The translations under genes and the position numbers were made by a program. Shown in pieces: positions 1 to 7,252 of a stretch of DNA of 17,695 bases. Below the pieces are notes generated by a model. It was not told the origin of the DNA, did no database searches, and saw only the letters and a list, made by a program, of their open reading frames with translations. Each line of letters opens with the position of its first letter. Position 1 is the first letter of the stretch. The stretch is from Alphaproteobacteria bacterium (GTDB lineage: Bacteria; Pseudomonadota; Alphaproteobacteria; RF32; CAG-239). The stretch is taken from positions 1-17,695 of the forward strand of contig JAHHRI010000026.1 of assembly GCA_020025875.1 (NCBI GenBank). Direction: 5' to 3'.

Positions 1-2
1 AC

Positions 3-683
3 TTGCGCAAGCGCTTTGACCACGGCATCTTGCTTGATTTTAACGGTAAAACTTATAACATAACCGCTAAAATTGAACTGAGGCGTCGTTTGGGTGAAGC
101 TCCTTGTATTGTTAAATCGGAAGTGTTGGACGAAGGCAAAGACATTTTGCAGTCAGGCCTTTTCGGTGCGGAGTCGGAAGTGTATTATCAGTCGTGGATC
201 AAGGTAAAGCAAACATGGTCCGACAGCAAGGTAACGGAAGAAACTTATGTTAATGATTGCGCCGTTCACATTGAATTGACCGGAAAATCGAAAAAATATA
301 AGGTTCTGCCGGACGCAAATATCATCAGAGAGGAAGCGGCTGTTGTTTCCGGAGAAACGGAAGAAACGGCAGAAGGTTCGCCGACGGAGTACATTCGCAG
401 CCGGATTCATCATCAGTCTTATGTCATTACCTATAATTATTTTACGCTGACATATGAATTTCGCGATATGATCCCGATCTATGATGACAATGTCACCAGG
501 CACGAAATGCCGCATTACCGCTTTGAAGAAATTCGCGACAGCTTTCGTTTGACAGGGCCGGAAGAGGATGTTGTCGACGGAAATCCGGCATTGGCATATA
601 CCTTTTATTCGGAAATTGCTTTTAAGTTTGGCGATGCCGAAAGCGCCTTTGACGAAGATATTATGGTCTATGTCCGTAAATAA
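3..683 (+). CDS. Unrecognised protein, probably 5'-truncated by the window edge
   Basis: An open frame enters at the left edge and ends at TAA 681-683. It encodes about 226 residues from the first in-frame codon shown (TTG). No ATG lies in frame near the start and the frame is open to the edge, so the gene probably begins upstream; TTG initiation is possible but unsupported. The visible part has no signal peptide or membrane segment. It alternates short charged and aromatic stretches that suggest a beta-rich fold, with an acidic, Glu/Thr-rich insertion near residues 108-126. Near the C terminus are several Tyr/Phe-rich strands. I do not recognise the family. A hairpin terminator follows 22 bases after the stop, so this is the last gene of its transcript. 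Confidence 0.7.
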   Translation: MRKRFDHGILLDFNGKTYNITAKIELRRRLGEAPCIVKSEVLDEGKDILQSGLFGAESEVYYQSWIKVKQTWSDSKVTEETYVNDCAVHIELTGKSKKYKVLPDANIIREEAAVVSGETEETAEGSPTEYIRSRIHHQSYVITYNYFTLTYEFRDMIPIYDDNVTRHEMPHYRFEEIRDSFRLTGPEEDVVDGNPALAYTFYSEIAFKFGDAESAFDEDIMVYVRK

Positions 684-705
684 CAGCTGCTTTGCAGCCG
701 TATGT

Positions 706-739
706 AAAAAAACACCGCTTTAAAAGCGGTGTTTTTTTT
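706..739. terminator. Bidirectional intrinsic terminator
   Basis: CACCGCT (713-719) pairs with AGCGGTG (725-731) around a small A/T loop. A run of A precedes the stem and a run of T follows it, so the hairpin has a U-tract on both strands. It lies between convergent genes: it ends the partial gene on the left and, read on the minus strand, the thioesterase gene whose stop is at 803. Confidence 0.9.
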
Positions 740-802
740 GTGTTTTCAAAAATTCTTGGCGAAAATGTTGTTCCGCAAAAGCTTGAGTTTTTTTAAAAAA
801 CT

Positions 803-1543
803 TTAATCTTCCGCTTGCCAACGGATGCGAATTTTGGCAAGTTCCCGCGCGCCGTCATCGGCATAAATGCCGTGCAAACTAACCTGACCGTCCATTTCGG
901 TGCGGATCATCACTTTTTCCCCGAACAAGCCTTCTTTCTTAAAAGCAATTTCTATTGTCATCGGTCTATGCGTCAGGTGGAAATCCGTCGGCACGGCTTC
1001 GGTTGCCCATAACGGATACACGGCGTTGTTAACATGCTGATTGACATCTATGTCGTCATAACGCACTTTAAAAAACTCTAGGCAATCTTCTCTTGTCGGT
1101 GTCGGCAGTCGGGCAAAATCCGTATCAATCACGCGTTCGTCAATGACTTTGTATGCCGGCAGGTTGTCGTGCAGGCAGACGGGTCTTTTTTTGGCAAAAT
1201 CAATCAAAACCCACTGGCTGGAGGCACGAATAATAACTTGTCCTTTTTCGTCCCTAATCAAAAAATCACGAACCGCACTGAGCTTTTTTTCAACCGCCGG
1301 CCACGATTCTACGGTTATTTTTTCGTGCCAGCCGGGCATACGCTCAATCTCGATCTGATAATTGGAGCCGACCCATGCCAAACCATGAGCGCGACAATGT
1401 TCAATCCCCACGCCCAGCAGAGAGGCATGGGAATCTGCCGTATCTTGAAAAATATTCATCAAAGTCAGCAGGCGCAAAGTTCCGTTGCGATCACATTCAT
1501 AACTTTTGATATGATATTCGCGAAAAAATTTATCGACCTGCAT
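803..1543 (-). CDS. Acyl-ACP thioesterase (FatA/FatB-like, double hotdog)
   Basis: 246 residues. Acyl-ACP thioesterases hydrolyse acyl-ACP to free fatty acid and ACP in the cytoplasm, ending or diverting fatty acid synthesis. The N-terminal hotdog has the family pattern of a LAWVGSNYQIEIERMP-type strand followed by an SWP turn (residues 56-82). The second hotdog carries DIDVNQHVNNAVY (164-176), whose Asp166, Asn168 and His170 match the catalytic D-x-N-x-H of plant Fat enzymes. Glu204 in FKKEG sits where the plant catalytic Glu is; the neighbouring plant Cys is Gly here. I chose the start at 1543 because GAGGG (1551-1555) lies 7 bases upstream and the open frame beyond it runs into the preceding gene. 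That gene stops 4 bases upstream, so the two are cotranscribed and probably translationally coupled. The family is clear; chain-length preference cannot be read. Confidence 0.9.
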   Translation of the reverse strand: MQVDKFFREYHIKSYECDRNGTLRLLTLMNIFQDTADSHASLLGVGIEHCRAHGLAWVGSNYQIEIERMPGWHEKITVESWPAVEKKLSAVRDFLIRDEKGQVIIRASSQWVLIDFAKKRPVCLHDNLPAYKVIDERVIDTDFARLPTPTREDCLEFFKVRYDDIDVNQHVNNAVYPLWATEAVPTDFHLTHRPMTIEIAFKKEGLFGEKVMIRTEMDGQVSLHGIYADDGARELAKIRIRWQAED

Positions 1544-1547
1544 GGGG

Positions 1548-2255
1548 CTACCCTCGCCAAGAAAGTTTAATATCCTGCTTGTCTTCGTCGTTGTCGCCCC
1601 ACAACAGCCGACTGAGCCAACTACGTTTTGTTTTGGCTTCTTCGTTGCCGGCGGCAAACAGTTTTGCTTCTGCCGACTGTTTTTTGTCAGGATACATGGT
1701 GAGATAAGTTTGGTGCCCTTTTTTGACCGTTTCGAGCGATGCCAGCAGTTTCTTTTTATAGATCTGCGCTTTTGCCGGTCTGCGCGAATGGTAATCCATG
1801 GCGGCCTTCATCCAATCTTGTCGGCGGTTGTACAGCCGTTTCAGGAAACGGGCGGCATATTCGACATTTTTTTGCGGATCGAAAGCGTCTTCCAAACTGG
1901 CAAACTCTTTGCCGTGGAAGCGCATATTGATCTGCATACAGCCAACGTCAAAATTGTTAATGCCGCGTTTGCGCAGGGCTTTTGCCGCAGCAACGGCGGC
2001 TTCTTTGGTTTTATAATAATGACCTCTTCCGCGTACGTTTATCGTCCAAGGCCAAGCCATTTTCTGCCGCGCCGTTTTGTTCCATTTGCCGGTTTCCACC
2101 GTTGAAATTGATGTCAGCAGATATTTTTGGATCTGATGTTTTTCTTCCGCTTGTGCGGTTGCATCCATACAGATAAACCCTTCGTTGACAGATGCAATCT
2201 TTTGCGCATTTGCCGAAATCGGCAGCAGCAACATCAGCAATGTAAGAAAATACAT
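1548..2255 (-). CDS. Secreted lytic transglycosylase (SLT-domain) family protein
   Basis: 235 residues with a signal peptide (about 1-17, hydrophobic core, cleavage after SANA). The SLT-like domain spans roughly residues 43-160. STVETGKW has Glu54 in the catalytic-acid position, VGCMQINMRFHG (104-115) replaces the usual GLMQI motif, and FDPQKNVEYAARFL (125-138) is the classic 'NI..G..YL' helix. AMDYHSR (152-158) stands where typical members have AYNAG; YHS variants occur in proteobacterial relatives. The expected role is cleaving the MurNAc-GlcNAc bond of peptidoglycan in the periplasm. The C-terminal 60 residues are basic, then end in a short Trp-containing acidic tail of unknown role. It is the first gene of a pair with the thioesterase. 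Its Shine-Dalgarno sequence lies in a hairpin loop, noted separately. Confidence 0.85.
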   Translation of the reverse strand: MYFLTLLMLLLPISANAQKIASVNEGFICMDATAQAEEKHQIQKYLLTSISTVETGKWNKTARQKMAWPWTINVRGRGHYYKTKEAAVAAAKALRKRGINNFDVGCMQINMRFHGKEFASLEDAFDPQKNVEYAARFLKRLYNRRQDWMKAAMDYHSRRPAKAQIYKKKLLASLETVKKGHQTYLTMYPDKKQSAEAKLFAAGNEEAKTKRSWLSRLLWGDNDEDKQDIKLSWRG

Positions 2256-2263
2256 AAAATATT

Positions 2264-2281
2264 GATACTTCCTTCAGTATC
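2264..2281 (-). promoter_or_regulatory. Hairpin displaying the ribosome-binding site of the transglycosylase gene
   Basis: Read on the minus strand, GATACT-GAAGGA-AGTATC forms a perfect 6-bp stem with the purine-rich Shine-Dalgarno core in the 6-base loop. It sits 8 bases before the ATG at 2255. Whether it modulates initiation is inference; the pairing is directly visible. Confidence 0.5.
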
Positions 2282-2316
2282 CCTCTGTTTCCCCGGGTTG
2301 CCACGAACATCCCTCA

Positions 2317-2354
2317 AACCGTTGGTCGATTTCAGTTCGCTTAAGGCAACGGTT
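2317..2354. repeat. 8-bp inverted repeat in the leader of the transglycosylase gene
   Basis: AACCGTTG (2317-2324) and CAACGGTT (2347-2354) are exact reverse complements separated by 22 bases. They lie in the 185-base gap between the amidohydrolase gene and the transglycosylase start. They could form an RNA stem in the leader or be an operator. No U-tract follows on either strand, so it does not look like a terminator. Confidence 0.45.
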
Positions 2355-2440
2355 GATCAGAAAACAAAAAACCGGGGGCAGTTTATACATAACGGCCCAA
2401 AGCCATAAAGCATTAAAAAACAGGAGGGGTTATAGCACAA

Positions 2441-3325
2441 TTATTTTTTAAAATCCAGCAAAAAATTGGCCAAGTCGATGATTGCGTCGCAAATGTCCGA
2501 ACTAACATATTGAAAATTTTGATTTTTTTTATACACAGCTTCGTCTTCGTAAAGGCTGCGGTTAATTTCCATCTGCAGGGTATAGATGCTTTTGCGCGGC
2601 TGACAATAGTTGAAACTGATATGTGCGCCAGAATATGGACAGTCAAGACTGACGTTGTATTTTTGTTTTAAATGTTGCGCAAAAAACTCAAACATTTCGC
2701 TAGGGCAGCTCTGTTCAAACAAAGTGCCGAGGCAAAATTCAATTTGCCGATTGTCTTGCATAATGTTGCAAATTTTCGACGGCATGGAGTGGCAGTCTAA
2801 AACAAGACAAAAGCCAAATTTTTTGGCGGTGCGGTCTATCAGTTTTTGCAGATGCTCGTGATAGGGCGTATAGACATGGCGCACCCGCTCTTCCGCCTCT
2901 TTATAATTGAGCAGCCCGTTGTAGATGTTTTTGCGCCCCGAGGTAATGCGGTGAAACAGTCCGAGCCCCACCCGACAACGCTTGTTGCCGAGCATCATTT
3001 CTTGTTCGGGATAATTATAAAACATCGCAGGGTCAATCTCGATTGCATCGCGGTTAACATCGATAAACGCCCGCCCGATGTTGAGTGCCACCATCGGAAT
3101 ACCAAGGTTGGAAGCTTCCATCACCAGTTCATCGACAAAAGGATCTTCGTTGCTGCGCAGTTCATCTAAACTGACGTTGATATGCTCCAAAAACTCTTGC
3201 GGAAACACACGCCCGCTGTGCGGTACCGACAGCACCATCGGGTAGCGCGGATCTTTGGTGTTGTACTCGCTGATGATGTTCAGTTTGGAATAATCAACTG
3301 TAAAATCAATTTTCTTCTCTGTCAT
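2441..3325 (-). CDS. N-formylglutamate amidohydrolase family protein
   Basis: 294 residues, close to the family length. Members hydrolyse N-formyl-L-glutamate to formate and glutamate, the last step of one histidine-degradation route; many paralogues act on unknown amides. Visible family features are SVPHSGR (33-39), the NED-P segment (59-62), IGRAFIDVNRD (83-93), LDCHSMP (176-182) with a likely metal-ligand Asp-Cys-His, and LQMEINRSLY (250-259) near the C terminus. No signal peptide, so cytoplasmic. The start is supported by AGGAGC at 3330-3335. No hut genes adjoin, so a histidine-catabolic role is not supported by context. A TATAAG -10-like element lies about 30 bases upstream, without a convincing -35. 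I see no terminator after the gene. Confidence 0.88.
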   Translation of the reverse strand: MTEKKIDFTVDYSKLNIISEYNTKDPRYPMVLSVPHSGRVFPQEFLEHINVSLDELRSNEDPFVDELVMEASNLGIPMVALNIGRAFIDVNRDAIEIDPAMFYNYPEQEMMLGNKRCRVGLGLFHRITSGRKNIYNGLLNYKEAEERVRHVYTPYHEHLQKLIDRTAKKFGFCLVLDCHSMPSKICNIMQDNRQIEFCLGTLFEQSCPSEMFEFFAQHLKQKYNVSLDCPYSGAHISFNYCQPRKSIYTLQMEINRSLYEDEAVYKKNQNFQYVSSDICDAIIDLANFLLDFKK

Positions 3326-3447
3326 GGCTGCTCCTGGCTCCTGTTGGAAAACTTATAGTACTGAGAAAAGATTAACTTTTTGATAACAAAAACGAGGACG
3401 CTTGAGCCGGAAAAATGAAAAAAACATATTGGCGATAAAAAAAACTC

Positions 3448-3476
3448 TTGCCAAATTAAAACGGATAAGTTAAACA
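3448..3476 (+). promoter_or_regulatory. Possible promoter for tRNA-Val
   Basis: TTGCCA (3448-3453) is followed after 17 bases by TAAACA (3471-3476), about 20 bases upstream of the tRNA. The -10 match is weak. The call rests mainly on position, since nothing else on this strand could transcribe the tRNA. Confidence 0.3.
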
Positions 3477-3496
3477 ATATGCATCATTTACCAAAC

Positions 3497-3572
3497 GGGT
3501 GTGTAGCTCAGCGGTATGAGCACTACGTTGACATCGTAGGGGTCACAAGTTCGATCCTTGTCACACCCACCA
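3497..3572 (+). tRNA. tRNA-Val (anticodon GAC)
   Basis: A complete 76-base cloverleaf. The acceptor stem is GGGTGTG (3497-3503) with CACACCC (3562-3568), the discriminator is A, and CCA is encoded at 3570-3572. The D arm is GCTC/GAGC around a GG-containing loop. The anticodon stem is CTACG/CGTAG (3523-3527, 3535-3539) with loop TTGACAT, giving anticodon GAC at 3530-3532, which reads GUC and GUU valine codons. The T arm is ACAAG/CTTGT around TTCGATC. It stands alone on the plus strand between two minus-strand genes and is followed at once by its own terminator. Confidence 0.97.
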
Positions 3573-3576
3573 ACAG

Positions 3577-3611
3577 AAAAAGCCTCGACAAGTTGCCGAG
3601 GCTTTTTTTTT
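3577..3611. terminator. Intrinsic terminator after tRNA-Val, probably bidirectional
   Basis: AGCCTCG (3581-3587) pairs with CGAGGCT (3597-3603) and is followed by a run of T. A shorter run of A precedes the stem, so it may also serve the minus-strand membrane-protein gene that stops at 3664. Confidence 0.9.
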
Positions 3612-3663
3612 CGCCATGAAAGCTGCATTTTTATCTTTATGACAACATTTGAAAAGGGCGGAG

Positions 3664-4977
3664 CTACTTGATGTTGCGAACCGTTTCACGGAAAAATTTT
3701 TTATAGGTTTCGTTACTGTCGATAATAACGCGGGCGTTGTTGTCGGTTTCCGAACATAATACCGGAAAGGTCATTTCTTTTTCCAGATATTCGCGGGCGA
3801 TACGTTCATCAAAGTTGTCAATTTTTTCCGTTTTGTGCTGTTTGATAATCAGTTCGATAATGGCGGGCTTCAGAGCCGTAAATTCGCTCATGATGCTGTC
3901 GTCCATCACGTTGATCAGACGAACACGGAAAAATTCCCACGCTTCTTGCATGGTCAACCCATAGGGTTCAAGTTTGCTATTGATGATTTCCAATTCCGGA
4001 CGGAAATATTCGGCGTAAACCTGCGGAAAATGAGACATTTCATACCCCTGTTTGCGACAAAAACCGGCATATCCCTCCATCATTCGATAGGTGCTGCTGA
4101 GGGCGATGCCCAAATTTTCGTCATTTTGTCGGTCCGGCAGGCGAACAAAAAATAGTCCGCAGTTGAGCAGCAGACCGACGATTACCACAATCATCTCTGT
4201 CGGTTGCCGCAAAGGGGGGAATATCAGTTTGCGGTTGTTCTTGCGATTGTGAAAATTGATGCGCTTTTGTAAGGCCGACAATGCCGCCAGTCCGCCAAGC
4301 CAAGCGGCAATGTAAACGCCCCAGACGACAAATATGCCGACCATTGGCAAAACAGATATGTCTGCAAAAGCGGCACAGGCCAGCTGCAGCCAAAAACAGA
4401 AAGTGTAGACGCGGCTGAGCGTCAGAAACCTTTTCCCCTCGGTTTTGCTGCGTTTGAGGTTAAGATGTATTATTTTAAACAACGGCCATATGAAAAATGC
4501 CCCCAACAGCCAGCCGTAAATGATCGGGCGGATCTCGTTGTCTTTGGTGTCTTCACGAACGGCTTTCCAGTTTTTGTACATCCAGTAGAGTTCAAACAAA
4601 CCGCCGCTTAAAATTGAAGCGATAACCAGACGATGCACCGGCAGCAAATAAAAAATCACCGGCTTTCCGTAATTGACATCCTGATTCCGCTCAATAAACG
4701 AACTTATATGACGAAAGCGCAATCGATCCGCGGTCAGAGCGTTGACGATTCTTGAGCCGAGCAGTACGATCGGTACCACCCACAGGCTGCGGGTGAGCAA
4801 AAAGCCGGCAGTCATCAGCAACAGGCCTCCGAAAAAATACAGCGCAAACCAACCGGGCATACCGGTAAAAAGCTGATAAAAAGAATTGAAAGTAAATGCC
4901 GCAACCGAAAAACGCCGTGGTTGACGGAGTTTTTTCAGTTGTTCCTGATATTTAACTAATCTGGTTTCCGTTCGCAT
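3664..4977 (-). CDS. Polytopic membrane protein with DUF2628-like N-terminal region, function unknown
   Basis: 437 residues. The start at 4977 is chosen because AAAGAGGAAA (4981-4990) is an ideal ribosome-binding site 5 bases upstream; the ATG 18 bases further out would place that site inside the coding region. After a basic N terminus, FSVAAFTFNSFYQLFTGMPG (residues 23-42) resembles the DUF2628 motif. Hydrophobic segments follow near 43-62, 66-80, 108-130, 150-172, 188-206, 209-235 and 262-280. FELYWMYKNWKAVRE (128-142), an amphipathic Trp/Tyr-rich loop, recalls small membrane families with a 'YW.YKNWK' motif. The last 155 residues appear soluble and helical, with Cys307 and Cys408. No catalytic motif is evident. 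It is transcribed alone, from a promoter at 5012-5038. Confidence 0.82.
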   Translation of the reverse strand: MRTETRLVKYQEQLKKLRQPRRFSVAAFTFNSFYQLFTGMPGWFALYFFGGLLLMTAGFLLTRSLWVVPIVLLGSRIVNALTADRLRFRHISSFIERNQDVNYGKPVIFYLLPVHRLVIASILSGGLFELYWMYKNWKAVREDTKDNEIRPIIYGWLLGAFFIWPLFKIIHLNLKRSKTEGKRFLTLSRVYTFCFWLQLACAAFADISVLPMVGIFVVWGVYIAAWLGGLAALSALQKRINFHNRKNNRKLIFPPLRQPTEMIVVIVGLLLNCGLFFVRLPDRQNDENLGIALSSTYRMMEGYAGFCRKQGYEMSHFPQVYAEYFRPELEIINSKLEPYGLTMQEAWEFFRVRLINVMDDSIMSEFTALKPAIIELIIKQHKTEKIDNFDERIAREYLEKEMTFPVLCSETDNNARVIIDSNETYKKFFRETVRNIK

Positions 4978-5011
4978 AATTTTCCTCTTTGGCACATGAG
5001 CGCCAATTTAC

Positions 5012-5038
5012 GTTATAATTTTTATCTCTTAAGGTCAA
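5012..5038 (-). promoter_or_regulatory. Promoter for the minus-strand membrane-protein gene
   Basis: On the minus strand TTGACC (5033-5038) and TATAAC (5012-5017) are separated by 15 bases. Transcription would begin near 5005, giving a leader of under 30 bases before the start at 4977. The spacer is a little short. Confidence 0.5.
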
Positions 5039-5085
5039 GCGCATAAATCTGCCCATCGGCGGAAAATTCTTGCTAAAAAGGACGG

Positions 5086-5114
5086 TTGCCGTTATAGCTT
5101 GATGATAAGATAAA
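5086..5114 (+). promoter_or_regulatory. Possible promoter for the spermidine-synthase-like gene
   Basis: TTGCCG (5086-5091) and GATAAA (5109-5114) with a 17-base spacer, each matching consensus at four positions. It would start transcription just before the GGGGGA ribosome-binding site of the gene at 5132. It is divergent from the promoter at 5012-5038. Confidence 0.3.
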
Positions 5115-5131
5115 TCAAACGGGGGACGGAA

Positions 5132-6523
5132 ATGTCAGCCAAAACCAAATTAAAATATATTTTGTTCGGCGCCGTGTTTGCCGGCGGCTTTGCCGGTTTG
5201 TCTTTGGAGCTGGCGGTCATGCGCCAACTGAGCGGCTTTGTCGGTTCCACGGCCGTAACGGCTTCGATCATTATCGGAGTGCTGTTGGCGTTTATGTCGC
5301 TCGGCTATTACCGCGGTTCGCTCATGTCCATTCGCCGCAACCGCATTCGCCATGTTTTGGCGCCTGATTTTGTGATTATCTCGTTGATGTCGGTGCTGGC
5401 GGCCTCCTACATCTTAATAGATCTTTATTTTTGGCTGATGAATGCGCTGGGTATTCGCTCCGCCGTTGCCCAAACATTTGTTTATTCGTTGTTGATGTTG
5501 TCGGCCGCTCCCTACCTGTTTGGCAAAATAACCGCGGTTTTGAGCCGCTACCTCCATCGCTTTGATCGTAACAATACCGGACAGATTATGGCGGTAGATA
5601 CCATTGGTTCGGTCTTGGGATCGGTTTTGACAACGCTGGTGCTGATGCCTTTCATCGGCGTTAACCATACGGTGATGCTGATTGCCGCCGTGGCGCTGTT
5701 GACGGCGTGGTTGTTGGGCAGCCGACAGATTTTGTCAATGCTGCTGATTATGGCGGCGGCGTTCCTGCTCAACCGCGACCGTTTGTTGTTTGAGCTGTAT
5801 CATATTGTCGAAAACAATGACGTGTCGACAATTTCCGTAGAAGAAGCCGATGACGGTCTTTCCAAAATTATGATGATAAACGGCGGCGGCGCCTCAAAAG
5901 TGTCGGCAGATCCCAAACTTCGTTTCGGTTATGTGCGCTTTGTCGAAGACAATTTTATCAATCGGCTGCCGCAAAGCGGCACGCCCAAAAATGTTCTCAT
6001 TGTCGGTGCCGGCGGGTTTACCATGGGGCTGCATGATCACTTTAACCGCTATACCTATGTTGATGTCGATGCTTCTCTGAAAGAAGTGTCGGAAAAATAT
6101 TTTTTGCCGGAAAAATTAGGCGACAACAAAAAATTTGTTGTTCAGGATGCCGGTCAGTTTTTAAAAGAAAGCAAAGAACGGTTTGATCTGATTGTGCTCG
6201 ATACCTACTCTAGCCGTCATATTATTCCGCCGGATCTGGTAACCGCCGAATATTTTTTCAAAGTGAGAGAAAAAAGTGCGCCGCAGGGTGTTGTGGTGAT
6301 CAATATTGTCGGTTCGCCGTCTTTTTCTTCTTTACTTTCGCAAAAGTTGGACAACACGATTCGTCAGGCTTTCCCCTCTTTTCTCGGACGTCAGGTGATT
6401 GGCTCGTTTGACGGTTGGTGTCGGCATGACTGCCCCGCTCGAAATCTGATGTATGTCTGGTATAATCTGCCACAAAATTCAGATATTTACACGATTAATA
6501 AAAATTCTGCATTTTATGACTGA
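5132..6523 (+). CDS. Membrane-anchored spermidine-synthase-like protein
   Basis: 463 residues. The N-terminal half (about 8-215) holds six or seven hydrophobic segments with SLELAVMRQLSGFVG (24-38) and VDTIGSVLGSV (155-165), patterns seen in 'fused' membrane spermidine synthases. The C-terminal half is a Rossmann methyltransferase-type domain: NVLIVGAGGFTMGL (287-300) is the glycine-rich nucleotide loop, VDVD (310-313) the acidic ribose-binding strand, QDAGQF (338-343) the next acidic turn, and FDLIVLDTYSS (351-361) the strand with the catalytic-type Asp357. Soluble relatives transfer aminopropyl from decarboxylated SAM to putrescine; for membrane-fused members the substrate is mostly unknown. 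WCRHDC (429-434) near the C terminus adds two cysteines. The gene starts 5 bases after GGGGGACGG. No terminator lies before the MarC gene 71 bases on, so cotranscription is possible. Confidence 0.85.
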   Translation: MSAKTKLKYILFGAVFAGGFAGLSLELAVMRQLSGFVGSTAVTASIIIGVLLAFMSLGYYRGSLMSIRRNRIRHVLAPDFVIISLMSVLAASYILIDLYFWLMNALGIRSAVAQTFVYSLLMLSAAPYLFGKITAVLSRYLHRFDRNNTGQIMAVDTIGSVLGSVLTTLVLMPFIGVNHTVMLIAAVALLTAWLLGSRQILSMLLIMAAAFLLNRDRLLFELYHIVENNDVSTISVEEADDGLSKIMMINGGGASKVSADPKLRFGYVRFVEDNFINRLPQSGTPKNVLIVGAGGFTMGLHDHFNRYTYVDVDASLKEVSEKYFLPEKLGDNKKFVVQDAGQFLKESKERFDLIVLDTYSSRHIIPPDLVTAEYFFKVREKSAPQGVVVINIVGSPSFSSLLSQKLDNTIRQAFPSFLGRQVIGSFDGWCRHDCPARNLMYVWYNLPQNSDIYTINKNSAFYD

Positions 6524-6594
6524 AAAAGGTTGACGAGAGCATTTTATATGTTAAGAAAACACATCTTTTAATTTTTTTTGAGGGGGTTGGGAAG

Positions 6595-7203
6595 ATGTTT
6601 TCCGAGTTCAGTATGCGCCAATTTATCAGTGCGTTTGTTGTTTTGTTTGCGGTTATCGACGTTTTGGGTTCCGTACCGATTATTTTGAAATTGAAAAAGA
6701 AAGGCAAAAAAGTGAGCGCCGGCAAAGTTTCTTTTTGGTCTTTGCTGATGTTTATCGGCTTTTTCTACATCGGCGAGTTTTTTCTCCATTTGTTTAAGTT
6801 GGATATGTCGTCGTTTGCCGTCGCCGGTTCTCTCATTATCTTTATTATGGCAATGGAGATGATTTTGGATATTGAAATTTTTCGCGAAGGTCCGGATGCG
6901 CCCAAAGATTCTGTTTTTGTGCCTTTGGTGTTTCCGCTGATTGCCGGTGCCGGCGCGCTGACCACTTTGTTGTCGATTCGCGCACAGTTTGCCGATATCA
7001 ATGTTTTGTTGGCCATTGCCGCCAATATGGGCGTTGTTTATGTGGTGATTCGTTTGGCAAAGCTGATTGAGCGAAGATTGGGGCAAAGCTTTATCTATAT
7101 GCTGCAAAAGTTTTTCGGTATTATTCTGTTGGCCATTTCGGTCAAACTGTTTATTACCAATATCACGATTTTGATTGAGCAGATAGCCAAAAGCGCAGCC
7201 TGA
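6595..7203 (+). CDS. MarC-family (UPF0056) integral membrane protein
   Basis: 202 residues with about six membrane helices (near 8-28, 46-66, 74-94, 106-128, 137-157 and 170-195), the standard MarC topology and length. The helix-1 motif is AVIDVLGSVPII (19-30) where most proteobacterial MarC proteins have an Asn-Pro-x-Gly turn. The central loop is VPLVFPLIAGAGALTTLL (109-126) where the usual motif is GPG. From memory, both variants match the version common in Bacteroidetes. MarC was once linked to multiple antibiotic resistance, but that link was withdrawn and the transport substrate is unknown. GAGGGGG lies about 10 bases before the ATG. A strong terminator begins 7 bases after the stop. Confidence 0.92.
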   Translation: MFSEFSMRQFISAFVVLFAVIDVLGSVPIILKLKKKGKKVSAGKVSFWSLLMFIGFFYIGEFFLHLFKLDMSSFAVAGSLIIFIMAMEMILDIEIFREGPDAPKDSVFVPLVFPLIAGAGALTTLLSIRAQFADINVLLAIAANMGVVYVVIRLAKLIERRLGQSFIYMLQKFFGIILLAISVKLFITNITILIEQIAKSAA

Positions 7204-7209
7204 CTTTTT

Positions 7210-7237
7210 GCCCGACGGTTTCGTCGGGCTTTTCTTT
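7210..7237 (+). terminator. Intrinsic terminator after the MarC-family gene
   Basis: GCCCGACG (7210-7217), loop GTTT, CGTCGGGC (7222-7229), then TTTTCTTT. An 8-bp GC-rich stem with a U-tract, so the Bat operon downstream needs its own promoter. Confidence 0.93.
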
Positions 7238-7252
7238 ACATACAATCAAGTC

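Noticed and set aside
1544..1657. N-terminal extension of the thioesterase of 38 residues
   Set aside because: It overlaps the end of the transglycosylase gene in another frame, has no ribosome-binding site, and the family similarity begins at the Met at 1543.
3414..3437. Seven-codon ATG open frame upstream of tRNA-Val as a leader peptide
   Set aside because: It lies before the likely tRNA promoter, is not linked to any coding gene on that strand, and is expected by chance in A-rich sequence.
6530..6556. TTGACG with a downstream TTAAGA as a promoter for the MarC gene
   Set aside because: The -10 match is poor and the spacer is 15 bases, so readthrough from the upstream gene is at least as likely.
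6568..7245. Minus-strand open frame of 225 codons opposite the MarC gene
   Set aside because: Its product is very rich in Asn, Gln, Lys and His with no hydrophobic core, the typical complement of a membrane-protein gene, and it spans the terminator.
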